64,000 bases of DNA from Ancylomarina sp. DW003 (lineage in GTDB: Bacteria; Bacteroidota; Bacteroidia; Bacteroidales; Marinifilaceae), in contig NZ_JAKJSD010000010.1 in the NCBI RefSeq assembly GCF_029029505.1, forward strand, positions 101,322 through 165,321, given 5' to 3'. The first letter of the stretch is position 1; each line of letters starts with the position of its first letter. Positions 56,817-64,000 of this stretch are shown here, in pieces. Position numbers and translations under genes: made by a program. The notes under the pieces were generated by a model that worked only from the letters and a program-made list of their open reading frames with translations, made no database searches and was not told the origin of the DNA.

Positions 56817-58028
56817 CTATGATTTTCCATTCTGATAGAATAATAATGAGTGCTCAAGATGGGCCATCTCATTTTCTATTAAGAATTCTCGTTTCATAAG
56901 TGCCAATTTTGGTAAGACATTCCTTTTGGTATAATTATAATCGAATGAATAAATGATATTGGCATATTTTCTGGTAATAATTGCCCATGTGTATTCCTGC
57001 GTAGCAACCTTTTTTAATTTTTCACCAACGTCATAATAATCCTGAGTACTCTTCGTCAAAATAATATTTCTCAAATCAGCTTTCTCTCTAAAGAAAAGCG
57101 CTTGATTATGCGTGCTTGCTCTATTAAACGCAACATTAAATGCTACAATAGGTAAACCCAACATCATTGCTTCAACTAGAGATGGATTTGTTCCCCCAGC
57201 ACTGTGTCCGTGTATATATAAATAACAATTTGAACGAAGTGTATCTAAGTGAACCTGATCGTAAATCGGATCCAGTAAAAGAATATTCTTGCAGTGAGCA
57301 TACTTCTTTCTTAAATCACGTCCGTACTCACTACCATCCCAATTACCAACAAAAGCAAGAGTTCGATAAGGTAATTCTGAGAAGGTTTCTAAAATAAGAT
57401 GTACATTATTTTCCGGCTCAATTCGGCATACCTTAAAGGCATAGGGTTCCACTATAAACGGATAGAGTTTTTTCATTTTTGAGGTGATAAATTGCTCCTT
57501 GGCATGATCTGCTCCATAGGCAATTTCGTGACTCAAACTTTTATAGATTAAAGCTGTGTACTTTTTAATAACAGCATTATCGGTAATATCAGCATGAGAA
57601 AAACGAACGGCTAACTTTTCTGAAAATCGCAAAAATTTCTTCACCCATTTATTCCACTTATTCCTTCTCCATTCCAAGCCATCGATATTTACGATTATTT
57701 TTTTGTTGGTAAACAAACGTACAAAAGGAAAAATAAGTCCACCTGAAACGCCTAACACAACAAGAACATCAGCATAAAAAACAGCATGAATAATCGAAAG
57801 AATATCATAAATAATACTCTGCCATCCGTTTGCATTAAAAGGCAGGTAAAAAATACGAGCTCCATTCCAGAATTTAGGTCGTTCTTCCTTTCCATAGCTC
57901 AACTTGCTATTGTAGACCGAAAGGTTGAATTCCTGATTTAAGTTTAAAACCAGATGATGAGCAAGGGTTTCAAAACCTCCGTATCTACCTGGTACACCTA
58001 CGGTTCCTATTATGGCTATCTTTTTCAT
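56817..58028 (-). CDS. DUF1972 / GT4-type glycosyltransferase (Cps2T-like)
   Basis: A 403-residue GT-B glycosyltransferase. It begins IAIIGTVGVPGRYGGFETLAHH, the DUF1972 signature of rhamnosyl- and related transferases. The C-terminal nucleotide-sugar site is HGHSAGGTNPSLVEAMMLGLPIVAF. It probably adds the second sugar to the WecA-made lipid-linked primer. A terminator-like hairpin lies 61 bp upstream, separating it from the next block. Confidence 0.88.
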   Translation of the reverse strand: MKKIAIIGTVGVPGRYGGFETLAHHLVLNLNQEFNLSVYNSKLSYGKEERPKFWNGARIFYLPFNANGWQSIIYDILSIIHAVFYADVLVVLGVSGGLIFPFVRLFTNKKIIVNIDGLEWRRNKWNKWVKKFLRFSEKLAVRFSHADITDNAVIKKYTALIYKSLSHEIAYGADHAKEQFITSKMKKLYPFIVEPYAFKVCRIEPENNVHLILETFSELPYRTLAFVGNWDGSEYGRDLRKKYAHCKNILLLDPIYDQVHLDTLRSNCYLYIHGHSAGGTNPSLVEAMMLGLPIVAFNVAFNRASTHNQALFFREKADLRNIILTKSTQDYYDVGEKLKKVATQEYTWAIITRKYANIIYSFDYNYTKRNVLPKLALMKREFLIENEMAHLEHSLLFYQNGKS

Positions 58029-58089
58029 ATCTATATGCTTTTAGTTTATTATTCTATTTTCTATGTATATGAAAACAATATGCCAAAAA

Positions 58090-58116
58090 GAAAGCCCCTT
58101 TATTAATGGGGCTTTC
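58090..58116 (-). terminator. Intrinsic terminator of the right-hand glycan operon
   Basis: A 9-bp GC-rich stem (GAAAGCCCC / GGGGCTTTC) with a 9-nt loop and an A run on the left, so the minus transcript ends in U's. It lies 56 bp past the stop of the 58173-59255 gene. Confidence 0.82.
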
Positions 58117-58156
58117 AGGACTTCTACAACTAAAACTAAACTTAAATTTGAAACAT

Positions 58157-58176
58157 CAGTTTCATTTTGCAACTAA
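58157..58176 (+). repeat. 20-bp direct repeat, left copy
   Basis: CAGTTTCATTTTGCAACTAA matches 63957-63976 at 19 of 20 positions, with weaker similarity on both sides. It overlaps the last codons of the glycosyltransferase gene at 58173. One such pair can arise by chance in 64 kb of AT-rich DNA. Confidence 0.4.
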
Positions 58177-59255
58177 GTACTAACAACGATTTTCTGTATT
58201 TTCATTTGCATCATTTCCGGCATAAAATCCTTAATTCGTTTTCTAGCATTCATCGAAAATCGCTGATAGGACTTAGGTGTTTTCCACATACGTTTTATTG
58301 TTGATTTTATAGTGCCAGAGTCTCGTACATCAATTCGATAGCCATTAACACCATTCTGAACAACTTCAGCAATACCTCCCACAGGAGGCACAATAACTGG
58401 TACCCCGTAACACATGGCTTCCAAAGCTGTCAAACCAAATGTTTCTACCCATTTATCTGGATGAGAAAGATTTAAAACCATAAAGGCCCGGGAGTAAAAA
58501 AGATGAACGTTAGTTTGTACTGGAAATATTTTAAGGTTATTGGGAATATCGTGCCCTTTAAAAAAGTCAGCTAAAGCTTCGAAAGGCGCATTCACAACCA
58601 ATTCAAATTTGATTTTTGGCATCTCACTGGCTAAGTTTACAAAATCAAACACACCTTTATAAGCTTTCAAACTACAAACCATCAGAACTGTATCCCGCTT
58701 TTGCTTCTCAGCATATTCTTTAGCGGTCATCATAAACTCCTCAGATAAGGAATTGTAAACAACATGAGCTTTGGTACTTTTAATTGGTTCCTGATCTTTC
58801 AGAAATTCTGATACATAAATGACATCAGTAGCAGCCAACTCAACAATCTTAAAAAGATACCATTTCAGTATTTGTGGTTTTATCGAGGTTTCGTGAAGAT
58901 GACAAATGACATGCTTTCCCATTAGTTTACCTGCCAGTAAAGCACCAAAAGGAAGAACGGTATTCACATAAAATACAACGTCCTGATTCCAATATTTTAA
59001 CAAGCGCAAAAAAAGAAGCAATTGTGAATAAAACAAACGAAACAAAGTCAGTAATTTCACAGAACTCCACTTGTAATAGAAAGGTTTATAATTGACCTTA
59101 TCCAGATTAGAAAGAAAACCTTCCTCTCCATTCTCTGCACAAAATAAATCAATCTCATTACCTGATTTTACAAAGCCTTTAATCACCTGTGATAAGACCT
59201 TTGGACTACCACTATAATCATTCAAAAGATGAAAACATAGAATCTTATTCTTCAT
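58173..59255 (-). CDS. GT4-type glycosyltransferase
   Basis: A 360-residue GT-B enzyme. N-terminal domain starts ILCFHLLNDYSGSPKVLSQVIKGF with a Gly/Ser-rich acceptor loop. The C-terminal GT4 signature is ETFGLTALEAMCYGVPVIVPPVGGIAEVV with the E-x7-E pattern. Donor and acceptor sugars cannot be read. 3 bp after the next glycosyltransferase gene, in one operon. Confidence 0.88.
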   Translation of the reverse strand: MKNKILCFHLLNDYSGSPKVLSQVIKGFVKSGNEIDLFCAENGEEGFLSNLDKVNYKPFYYKWSSVKLLTLFRLFYSQLLLFLRLLKYWNQDVVFYVNTVLPFGALLAGKLMGKHVICHLHETSIKPQILKWYLFKIVELAATDVIYVSEFLKDQEPIKSTKAHVVYNSLSEEFMMTAKEYAEKQKRDTVLMVCSLKAYKGVFDFVNLASEMPKIKFELVVNAPFEALADFFKGHDIPNNLKIFPVQTNVHLFYSRAFMVLNLSHPDKWVETFGLTALEAMCYGVPVIVPPVGGIAEVVQNGVNGYRIDVRDSGTIKSTIKRMWKTPKSYQRFSMNARKRIKDFMPEMMQMKIQKIVVST

Positions 59256-59258
59256 AAC

Positions 59259-60482
59259 TTATCGATTTAAAACTTGTGAATAAACCTCTTTTAAAACCTC
59301 TCCTTTTCTGTCCCAACGAAAATGTGATTCGAACCTTGCTCGTGCTTTTTTAGCAAGTCTTTGTCTGTAATATTTACAATCATTCAGAATTTTTAGATAC
59401 TCAGAGAAGGCTGTAACAGTTCTCTCCGGAGCAGAGTAGGAAACTTTTAAGCTTGCTTCTCCTGCCAATTCCCCTGGTCCGCAATTATCGAAGCACAAAA
59501 CAGGTAAACCATAAGATAAAGCCTCAGCTACAACCATGCCTGCCCCTTCGTGAGAAGGAAACAGAAATACAGATGCCTTTCGATATTCCTTATCTAAATC
59601 CGTTTTCGACATCCAATTCAATATCTCCACTGAATCGTTTAACTCATATTTGTTTATTAGAGTCTTGAGCTTCACCTCATCAGGTCCCTTTCCTATCATC
59701 TTAAATTTTACTCTGGCTTTCTGCTCTTCATTTAAAGTTTCATAGAATTGAGCAAATGCTTCTAATGCTATTTCAAACCCCTTTAGAGTGACAAACCGAC
59801 CAACAGAAATCACAATAAAATCATCCGTTAATTGAGATCTGTTATACTCTACATCAGTAGCGGCCACTTGAGATAATCCCACTTTCTTTTCAGAAGAAAA
59901 ATCTATGACACCTTCAACCTGAGAATGCATCACTAAGATCTTATCACTTTTGCTTATGGTTTTCTTCAGCAAAGGATCATATTTCCAGAAGTAGTTCTTC
60001 ACGAACCATTTCATTCTATCCTTAATTCGTTCAACAAAATTATTAGATAGATATGCTGATGGAATTCGAGGATGATGACCAACAGGCCCCCATATCATAG
60101 GTTTTTCAAGTTTCCACAAGAATGAAGGTGTCCAATCGTTGTGAAAATTAAGGTTATGAACCAAATCGAACTCCAACTTGTTCTTTCTCACAAATTGAGG
60201 AAGCAAAAACTGCCAAAGTAAATAATATAGCATTGCTCCTTGTCCTCCTCTTTTCCAAAAACGCATCCACTTGGGTGTATCGAAATACATAAACTCAATG
60301 TTTTGGTATAAGTCATTAGGAGATTCAAGCATAAAAGACTCAATAGCAGGTCTGTTATTCTCTCGGGTAATTGCAATCACTTTATTATATCTGGCTATCT
60401 GCAGAACAAAATTCCAACCTGTTCCATCTTCCGATCCTTTATAAGGATTCATAGCATATACTGAAGCTAATATTGTTTTCAT
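59259..60482 (-). CDS. GT4-type glycosyltransferase
   Basis: A 407-residue GT-B enzyme. It begins KTILASVYAMNPYKGSEDGTGWNFVLQIA, with the GSEDGxGW loop common in Bacteroidota exopolysaccharide transferases. The GT4 donor site is PSHEGAGMVVAEALSYGLPVLCFDNCGPGEL. Fits between an acyltransferase gene (30 bp upstream) and another transferase gene (3 bp downstream). Confidence 0.88.
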   Translation of the reverse strand: MKTILASVYAMNPYKGSEDGTGWNFVLQIARYNKVIAITRENNRPAIESFMLESPNDLYQNIEFMYFDTPKWMRFWKRGGQGAMLYYLLWQFLLPQFVRKNKLEFDLVHNLNFHNDWTPSFLWKLEKPMIWGPVGHHPRIPSAYLSNNFVERIKDRMKWFVKNYFWKYDPLLKKTISKSDKILVMHSQVEGVIDFSSEKKVGLSQVAATDVEYNRSQLTDDFIVISVGRFVTLKGFEIALEAFAQFYETLNEEQKARVKFKMIGKGPDEVKLKTLINKYELNDSVEILNWMSKTDLDKEYRKASVFLFPSHEGAGMVVAEALSYGLPVLCFDNCGPGELAGEASLKVSYSAPERTVTAFSEYLKILNDCKYYRQRLAKKARARFESHFRWDRKGEVLKEVYSQVLNR

Positions 60483-60512
60483 AGGATTGTGTTTTTAGAG
60501 TTTTTGATTAAC

Positions 60513-61229
60513 TCATGCTGATTTTTTTATCAAAACAGAAGATCGATTCTTAATAACTTTTGCAGGAACACCACCAATAATGGTATTTGCAGGCATACTC
60601 TTGGTTACAACAGCACCAGCTGCAATCACACAATTATCACCGATACTTACACCATCAAGAATTGTAACTTTGGAACCTATCCAACAGTTTTTTCCAATTC
60701 GAATACCTTGGCGTTCAGTTCCCTGATGACGAATCAGTTCTGTATCTGAAGAACAGTTGTGATTCTCCGGGTGACAACTTAAATATTGTCCAACAATACA
60801 ATCGTCTCCAATCTCTAAACCTCCAGCTCCTCCCAGGTAGGCATATTCTCCAATTCCAACGTTATCACCAATATGAATAAACTCTCCCATATCATTAAAA
60901 GTGTTGGAAATAATCACTCGACTAAAGGCTCCAATTCCAGAATTATTTCCAATTCTGATTTCTCCTTTTCCCAAAGCACTCAGAAAAACAAAATCGTCGA
61001 GTTTTACCCATCGTCCCAAGCGGATATTTCTAAGGTTGAAGAATTTTACACCTCTACCCAACAAAAGGAATTTAGGAAATTGGAAGTAAAAAAATAGTCT
61101 TGTGGAACGTAATAAACACATCAGTTTGTCAAGTGTTAAACCAACTAGAACCATAAGGCTAATATTCGGATCAAAAGAAAACTGTGGATTTCTTTTTTGT
61201 ATCATTTTTTCGAGCAATGTTTTCATCAT
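60513..61229 (-). CDS. Left-handed beta-helix acyltransferase
   Basis: A 238-residue hexapeptide-repeat protein. The repeats begin near residue 65 (LRNIRLGRWVKLDD) and run to ~225, with GIGAFSRVIIS, HIGDNVGIGEYAYLG, CIVGQYLSCHPENHNC and the closing KNCWIGSKVTILDGVSIGDNCVIAAGAVV, the pattern of maltose/virginiamycin-type O-acetyltransferases. The His in SCHPENH may be catalytic. Likely acetylates the exported glycan. The frame offers two adjacent ATG codons at the start (MMKTLLEKM), so the first residue is uncertain by one. Confidence 0.9.
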   Translation of the reverse strand: MMKTLLEKMIQKRNPQFSFDPNISLMVLVGLTLDKLMCLLRSTRLFFYFQFPKFLLLGRGVKFFNLRNIRLGRWVKLDDFVFLSALGKGEIRIGNNSGIGAFSRVIISNTFNDMGEFIHIGDNVGIGEYAYLGGAGGLEIGDDCIVGQYLSCHPENHNCSSDTELIRHQGTERQGIRIGKNCWIGSKVTILDGVSIGDNCVIAAGAVVTKSMPANTIIGGVPAKVIKNRSSVLIKKSA

Positions 61230-61261
61230 ATTTCATTTAAGTGTGAACAGAAGTTTGAATA

Positions 61262-63835
61262 TTAAAGACTGTTTTGAACCTGCTTAAATACTTCTTGTAG
61301 TGTTTCTTCTCTATCAATGTTTTCGATGCAATGGTATTTCGAATGTGTGTATTTTTGCCCGTAACGGTTAAACGTAGAAAAGTAATTCTTTGTTAAACGT
61401 GAGATCTCATTTGCAGAGAGTTCTTTCTTACGTTCTCTAATAATTTCCGAAGAAGCATAAAAAAAGAAGTTATGTCTGGGTTTGTAAACCAAAGCATATA
61501 ATCGATTTACAAGCTTTTTTGAAAGGCTAATATTTGATCGTCGCTGATCGTTGATAAAATCAAAATAATAACGATCGTATAGAACTACATAAGCTCTGGA
61601 AACATATCGAACATTTACGTAAATCTGTCCCAACAAATAGTCAGCATAGTAATAGGCAAAACGCAATATTGAACTTATAGATCCATAATTTTTGCCCTGA
61701 TGTGGTAATGTATTGGCAGCTCTTTTCTCTGCTTCGCTTTTACCATATCGAAAAGCACTAAGAATAGGAAACAGTGAAGGTCTATGTCTTAAAATGACAA
61801 TCTTTTTTCTATAATCACGTTTTAGCCTTTGAGCAACATCTGCTATAAGTGTTGACTTTCCAGCACCATCAACTCCACTAAAACTAATGACTAAACCTTT
61901 TTGAAATATCAAGCTTCTTAATGTGTCAATCGTATAGTTTATCGAATTTTTCACGAATCGAAAACCAGAATTGGTCTGCCGGTTCGAAATCTGATTCTTG
62001 ATTAGATCCTTATTATCAAATAAACCTTTAAAAGTTTGAGCCAGATTTGCTCCATATATACCATAACGTGTATAAACAAACAGGCGTAAACGTTCTTTAT
62101 CTTCATTTTCTAGTCGCCCAAAGAATCTTAGGTATTTTTCAGTTATTTTGGAGTTATTCAACAAATAAAAAAGGATCAGGTAATTCAAATCATCTTTCTT
62201 TCTTGGCAGTTTTATCCCCTCTGAATTACATATTGCTTTATCAAGTGCTTTATTAGCATCCATAAAAACAAGGTTTTTACGAACAAGCTTTGTTATTAAA
62301 TCAAGACTCAAAAACGAACCATCTGAAAAAAACAGTTCCACGTTTGCCATAAAACTTTTCTGGAAACTTTTAACGCGACCCACTAACACATGTGATTTAC
62401 AAAATGCTATAACTTCTTTCTTAGCAGCTTCAGAAATCAAAAAATCTATATCTGAACTCGTACTAATATTGGCTATTTTTGCATTTCTACTATGCAACCA
62501 GGCATATCGTTTTCCCTTCATGAATTGAAATAAATCTGAAATAAAAATCTTTCTATAGGATTCGTTTTTCATCAATTTAATTTCACACTCCAGAGCCTCT
62601 TTCCAGACTGCTGTTAACCAATTAACTTGAATATGTAGATCAGCTTGTTTTTGATAAATGTTTAAGTAATAAGCTATATTTTGTAGTAAGTACAAGCGAA
62701 AATGAAGCTTGACATCAATTGCAAATTCCTCAACAAGTTCCTTAATCACAGTATTCTCTGAAATAACCTGCTCGATACTTTGATAAATGTCTTTATAGTT
62801 CTGCTTCTCAACTAAAATTTTAGATTGAAACACATAGTGAAACAAGTCAAAAAGCAAAGGCATCCCTGATTTTGATAGTTCCCAATCGATAACAGCCAAT
62901 TTCTGCTGATTAGATGATACAAAAAGGTTCCATGGTGTAAAATCCATATGAGCCCGAGCCATACTAACTTTCTGATCGAAATCTATTGATTCAAGCAAGC
63001 TTTGTAAGTCATCATTCAGTTCATGATGAAAAGGCACATGACTTTCCAATTTAATACTAGCCATCATGCTTATCAAATCCTTATGAAATTGGGAATCCTT
63101 AAGGCTTGCTTTACTATTTTCAAGCGTATATAAATCTTTCAAAGCTAAAGCGTGAAGATTAGTAAATTCTTGGTTTGATTGGGTTTTGGAATCTCTAACA
63201 TTATTGACAAATACATCCCCATTACCTAAATATTTTGATTCTGGTAAAAGCATATTTGAAAATTTCTTTCCCTCCATGGTCTTAAGCACCTTATTTTCGG
63301 TAGAAACCAAACATAAAGATTCATAGCTAATTGGGTGTTTTACAAAACCGATGGTTTTATTCTTTTTATGCAGAGCAAATAGCACTTTTCTATTGGGTCC
63401 CACTGTTCCCGTAAAAACAGAAAATGAATCAAAATCCAATCTCTTTTTCCAACTCTCCTGTAAGGATAACCTTCGAGAGAAAAAATAAAACTGACCAGAA
63501 GTAACGATAAACTGAAGGTTCAAGAAAAATATAATTCTAAATAGAATTGTTAGCATTTTTCCTTTAATCCCAGAACCATTGTATAAATCTAAAAAGCCCG
63601 GGAATTTAGAATTTGAAGCAAAGATCCATCTGACACTGCCATCAGGATTATTAATGTAAGAAAAAGCGCATTTATTCCCTTTTTCCTCATTTATCTTAAA
63701 AGGTTTCTCTGAAAAATAATAATCGTAGCCCTCAGGTAATTCTCCTTGAGTCCAACATTCTTTTCCATGAAAATGATCTGACAAAAATGATTTTTGAATT
63801 ATTTCCCGATCTTTTATTGATAGTGTGTTTTTCAT
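61262..63835 (-). CDS. Three-domain fusion: APH-like kinase, nucleotidyltransferase-like, thymidylate-kinase-like
   Basis: An 857-residue protein. Residues ~150-400 resemble an aminoglycoside/choline-type kinase: HMDFTPWN (296-303) for HGDxxxxN, followed by VIDWELS as the Mg-binding DWE. Residues ~445-560 resemble a minimal nucleotidyltransferase: SSDIDFLI with Asp462/464, then a second Asp in SLDLITK. Residues ~645-857 are a P-loop kinase like thymidylate kinase: GVDGAGKST (654-662) and DRYYFDFIND. Any of the three may be inactive. Position at the head of the glycan operon suggests it makes or activates a phosphorylated building block. No identity is claimed for the substrate. Confidence 0.75.
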   Translation of the reverse strand: MKNTLSIKDREIIQKSFLSDHFHGKECWTQGELPEGYDYYFSEKPFKINEEKGNKCAFSYINNPDGSVRWIFASNSKFPGFLDLYNGSGIKGKMLTILFRIIFFLNLQFIVTSGQFYFFSRRLSLQESWKKRLDFDSFSVFTGTVGPNRKVLFALHKKNKTIGFVKHPISYESLCLVSTENKVLKTMEGKKFSNMLLPESKYLGNGDVFVNNVRDSKTQSNQEFTNLHALALKDLYTLENSKASLKDSQFHKDLISMMASIKLESHVPFHHELNDDLQSLLESIDFDQKVSMARAHMDFTPWNLFVSSNQQKLAVIDWELSKSGMPLLFDLFHYVFQSKILVEKQNYKDIYQSIEQVISENTVIKELVEEFAIDVKLHFRLYLLQNIAYYLNIYQKQADLHIQVNWLTAVWKEALECEIKLMKNESYRKIFISDLFQFMKGKRYAWLHSRNAKIANISTSSDIDFLISEAAKKEVIAFCKSHVLVGRVKSFQKSFMANVELFFSDGSFLSLDLITKLVRKNLVFMDANKALDKAICNSEGIKLPRKKDDLNYLILFYLLNNSKITEKYLRFFGRLENEDKERLRLFVYTRYGIYGANLAQTFKGLFDNKDLIKNQISNRQTNSGFRFVKNSINYTIDTLRSLIFQKGLVISFSGVDGAGKSTLIADVAQRLKRDYRKKIVILRHRPSLFPILSAFRYGKSEAEKRAANTLPHQGKNYGSISSILRFAYYYADYLLGQIYVNVRYVSRAYVVLYDRYYFDFINDQRRSNISLSKKLVNRLYALVYKPRHNFFFYASSEIIRERKKELSANEISRLTKNYFSTFNRYGQKYTHSKYHCIENIDREETLQEVFKQVQNSL

Positions 63836-64000
63836 AGCTGTATGATTTATATCTACTAAATCATATCTTATGCCAATGAATCATATTTATTCAAACACCC
63901 GTAAACAAAGGCTTGTGAGGAAATCAAAATTCAAAACAAGTTCCTTTTTAAACATTCAGTTTCATTTTGAAACTAACACTCTAACTTAAAAACAATGAAA
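63836..64000. other. Upstream region at the window edge
   Basis: 165 bp of AT-rich sequence before the fusion gene, probably its promoter region. It carries the right copy of the 20-bp direct repeat at 63957-63976. An ATGAAA at 63995 could start a plus-strand gene, but it runs off the window. Confidence 0.4.
63957..63976 (+). repeat. 20-bp direct repeat, right copy
   Basis: CAGTTTCATTTTGAAACTAA, one mismatch to 58157-58176 in the same orientation, exactly 5800 bp away. The pair brackets the four-gene block from the fusion gene to the last GT4 gene. Confidence 0.4.

Overview
The window looks like a chromosomal piece of a low-GC marine or gut-type member of the Bacteroidota (Bacteroidales/Marinilabiliales-like). 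The signs are: promoter boxes of the TAnnTTTG type; an ECF sigma - FecR - TonB-receptor (STN + carboxypeptidase-regulatory domain) unit; DUF3098 next to ftsX and uppP; atpD-atpC with a very short epsilon subunit; and many small lipoproteins. Genus-level placement is inference. No rRNA, tRNA, CRISPR array, insertion sequence or phage gene was seen.

Region 1 (1-36 kb) is mostly housekeeping: tyrS, a CvpA-like protein, trpS, a Na/Pi cotransporter, an MMPL/RND exporter, an ALDH7-type aldehyde dehydrogenase, an e(P4)-type acid phosphatase, an ECF sigma / anti-sigma-like / outer-membrane barrel unit, a TPR histidine kinase, pepE, an AspT/YidE-type antiporter, two LPP20-type envelope proteins, recX, prmC, cardiolipin synthase, a dihydroorotate-dehydrogenase-like enzyme, atpDC, a polyprenyl synthase, queA, truB, uppP, DUF3098 and ftsX. 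Most transcription units end in clear hairpin terminators.

Region 2 (34.9-44.7 kb) holds a flippase that converges on a compact six-gene minus-strand operon: YfhO-like membrane protein, CDP-glycerol glycerophosphotransferase-like protein, a fusion of a LicC-type nucleotidyltransferase with a CobD/HisC-fold PLP enzyme, an opine-type dehydrogenase, a second glycerophosphotransferase-like protein, and a TagD-type glycerol-3-phosphate cytidylyltransferase. It reads like a pathway for a phosphoglycerol (teichoic-acid-like) polymer in a diderm bacterium, possibly carrying a CDP-activated N-(carboxyalkyl)amino-alcohol phosphate. This is the most interesting system in the window.

Region 3 (44.8-50.8 kb) is a TonB receptor / FecR / ECF sigma unit. 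The sigma gene is bracketed by a perfect 31-bp inverted repeat, whose two copies also sit upstream of fecR and of a divergent HExxH lipoprotein gene. Region 4 (50.85-55.06 kb) is a four-gene dlt-like operon (adenylation enzyme, carrier protein, MBOAT acyltransferase, DltD-like membrane protein) that could esterify a surface polymer. Region 5 (55.15-63.84 kb) is an exopolysaccharide/O-antigen-type block: a membrane-tailed receiver protein, a WecA/MraY-type initiating transferase, three glycosyltransferases, a hexapeptide acyltransferase and an 857-residue three-domain fusion (APH-like kinase, nucleotidyltransferase-like, thymidylate-kinase-like).

Together, the right half of the window (about 35-64 kb) is a cell-surface glycan/phosphopolymer island broken only by the ECF/TonB unit. 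All functional calls come from reading motifs by eye; no database search was run.
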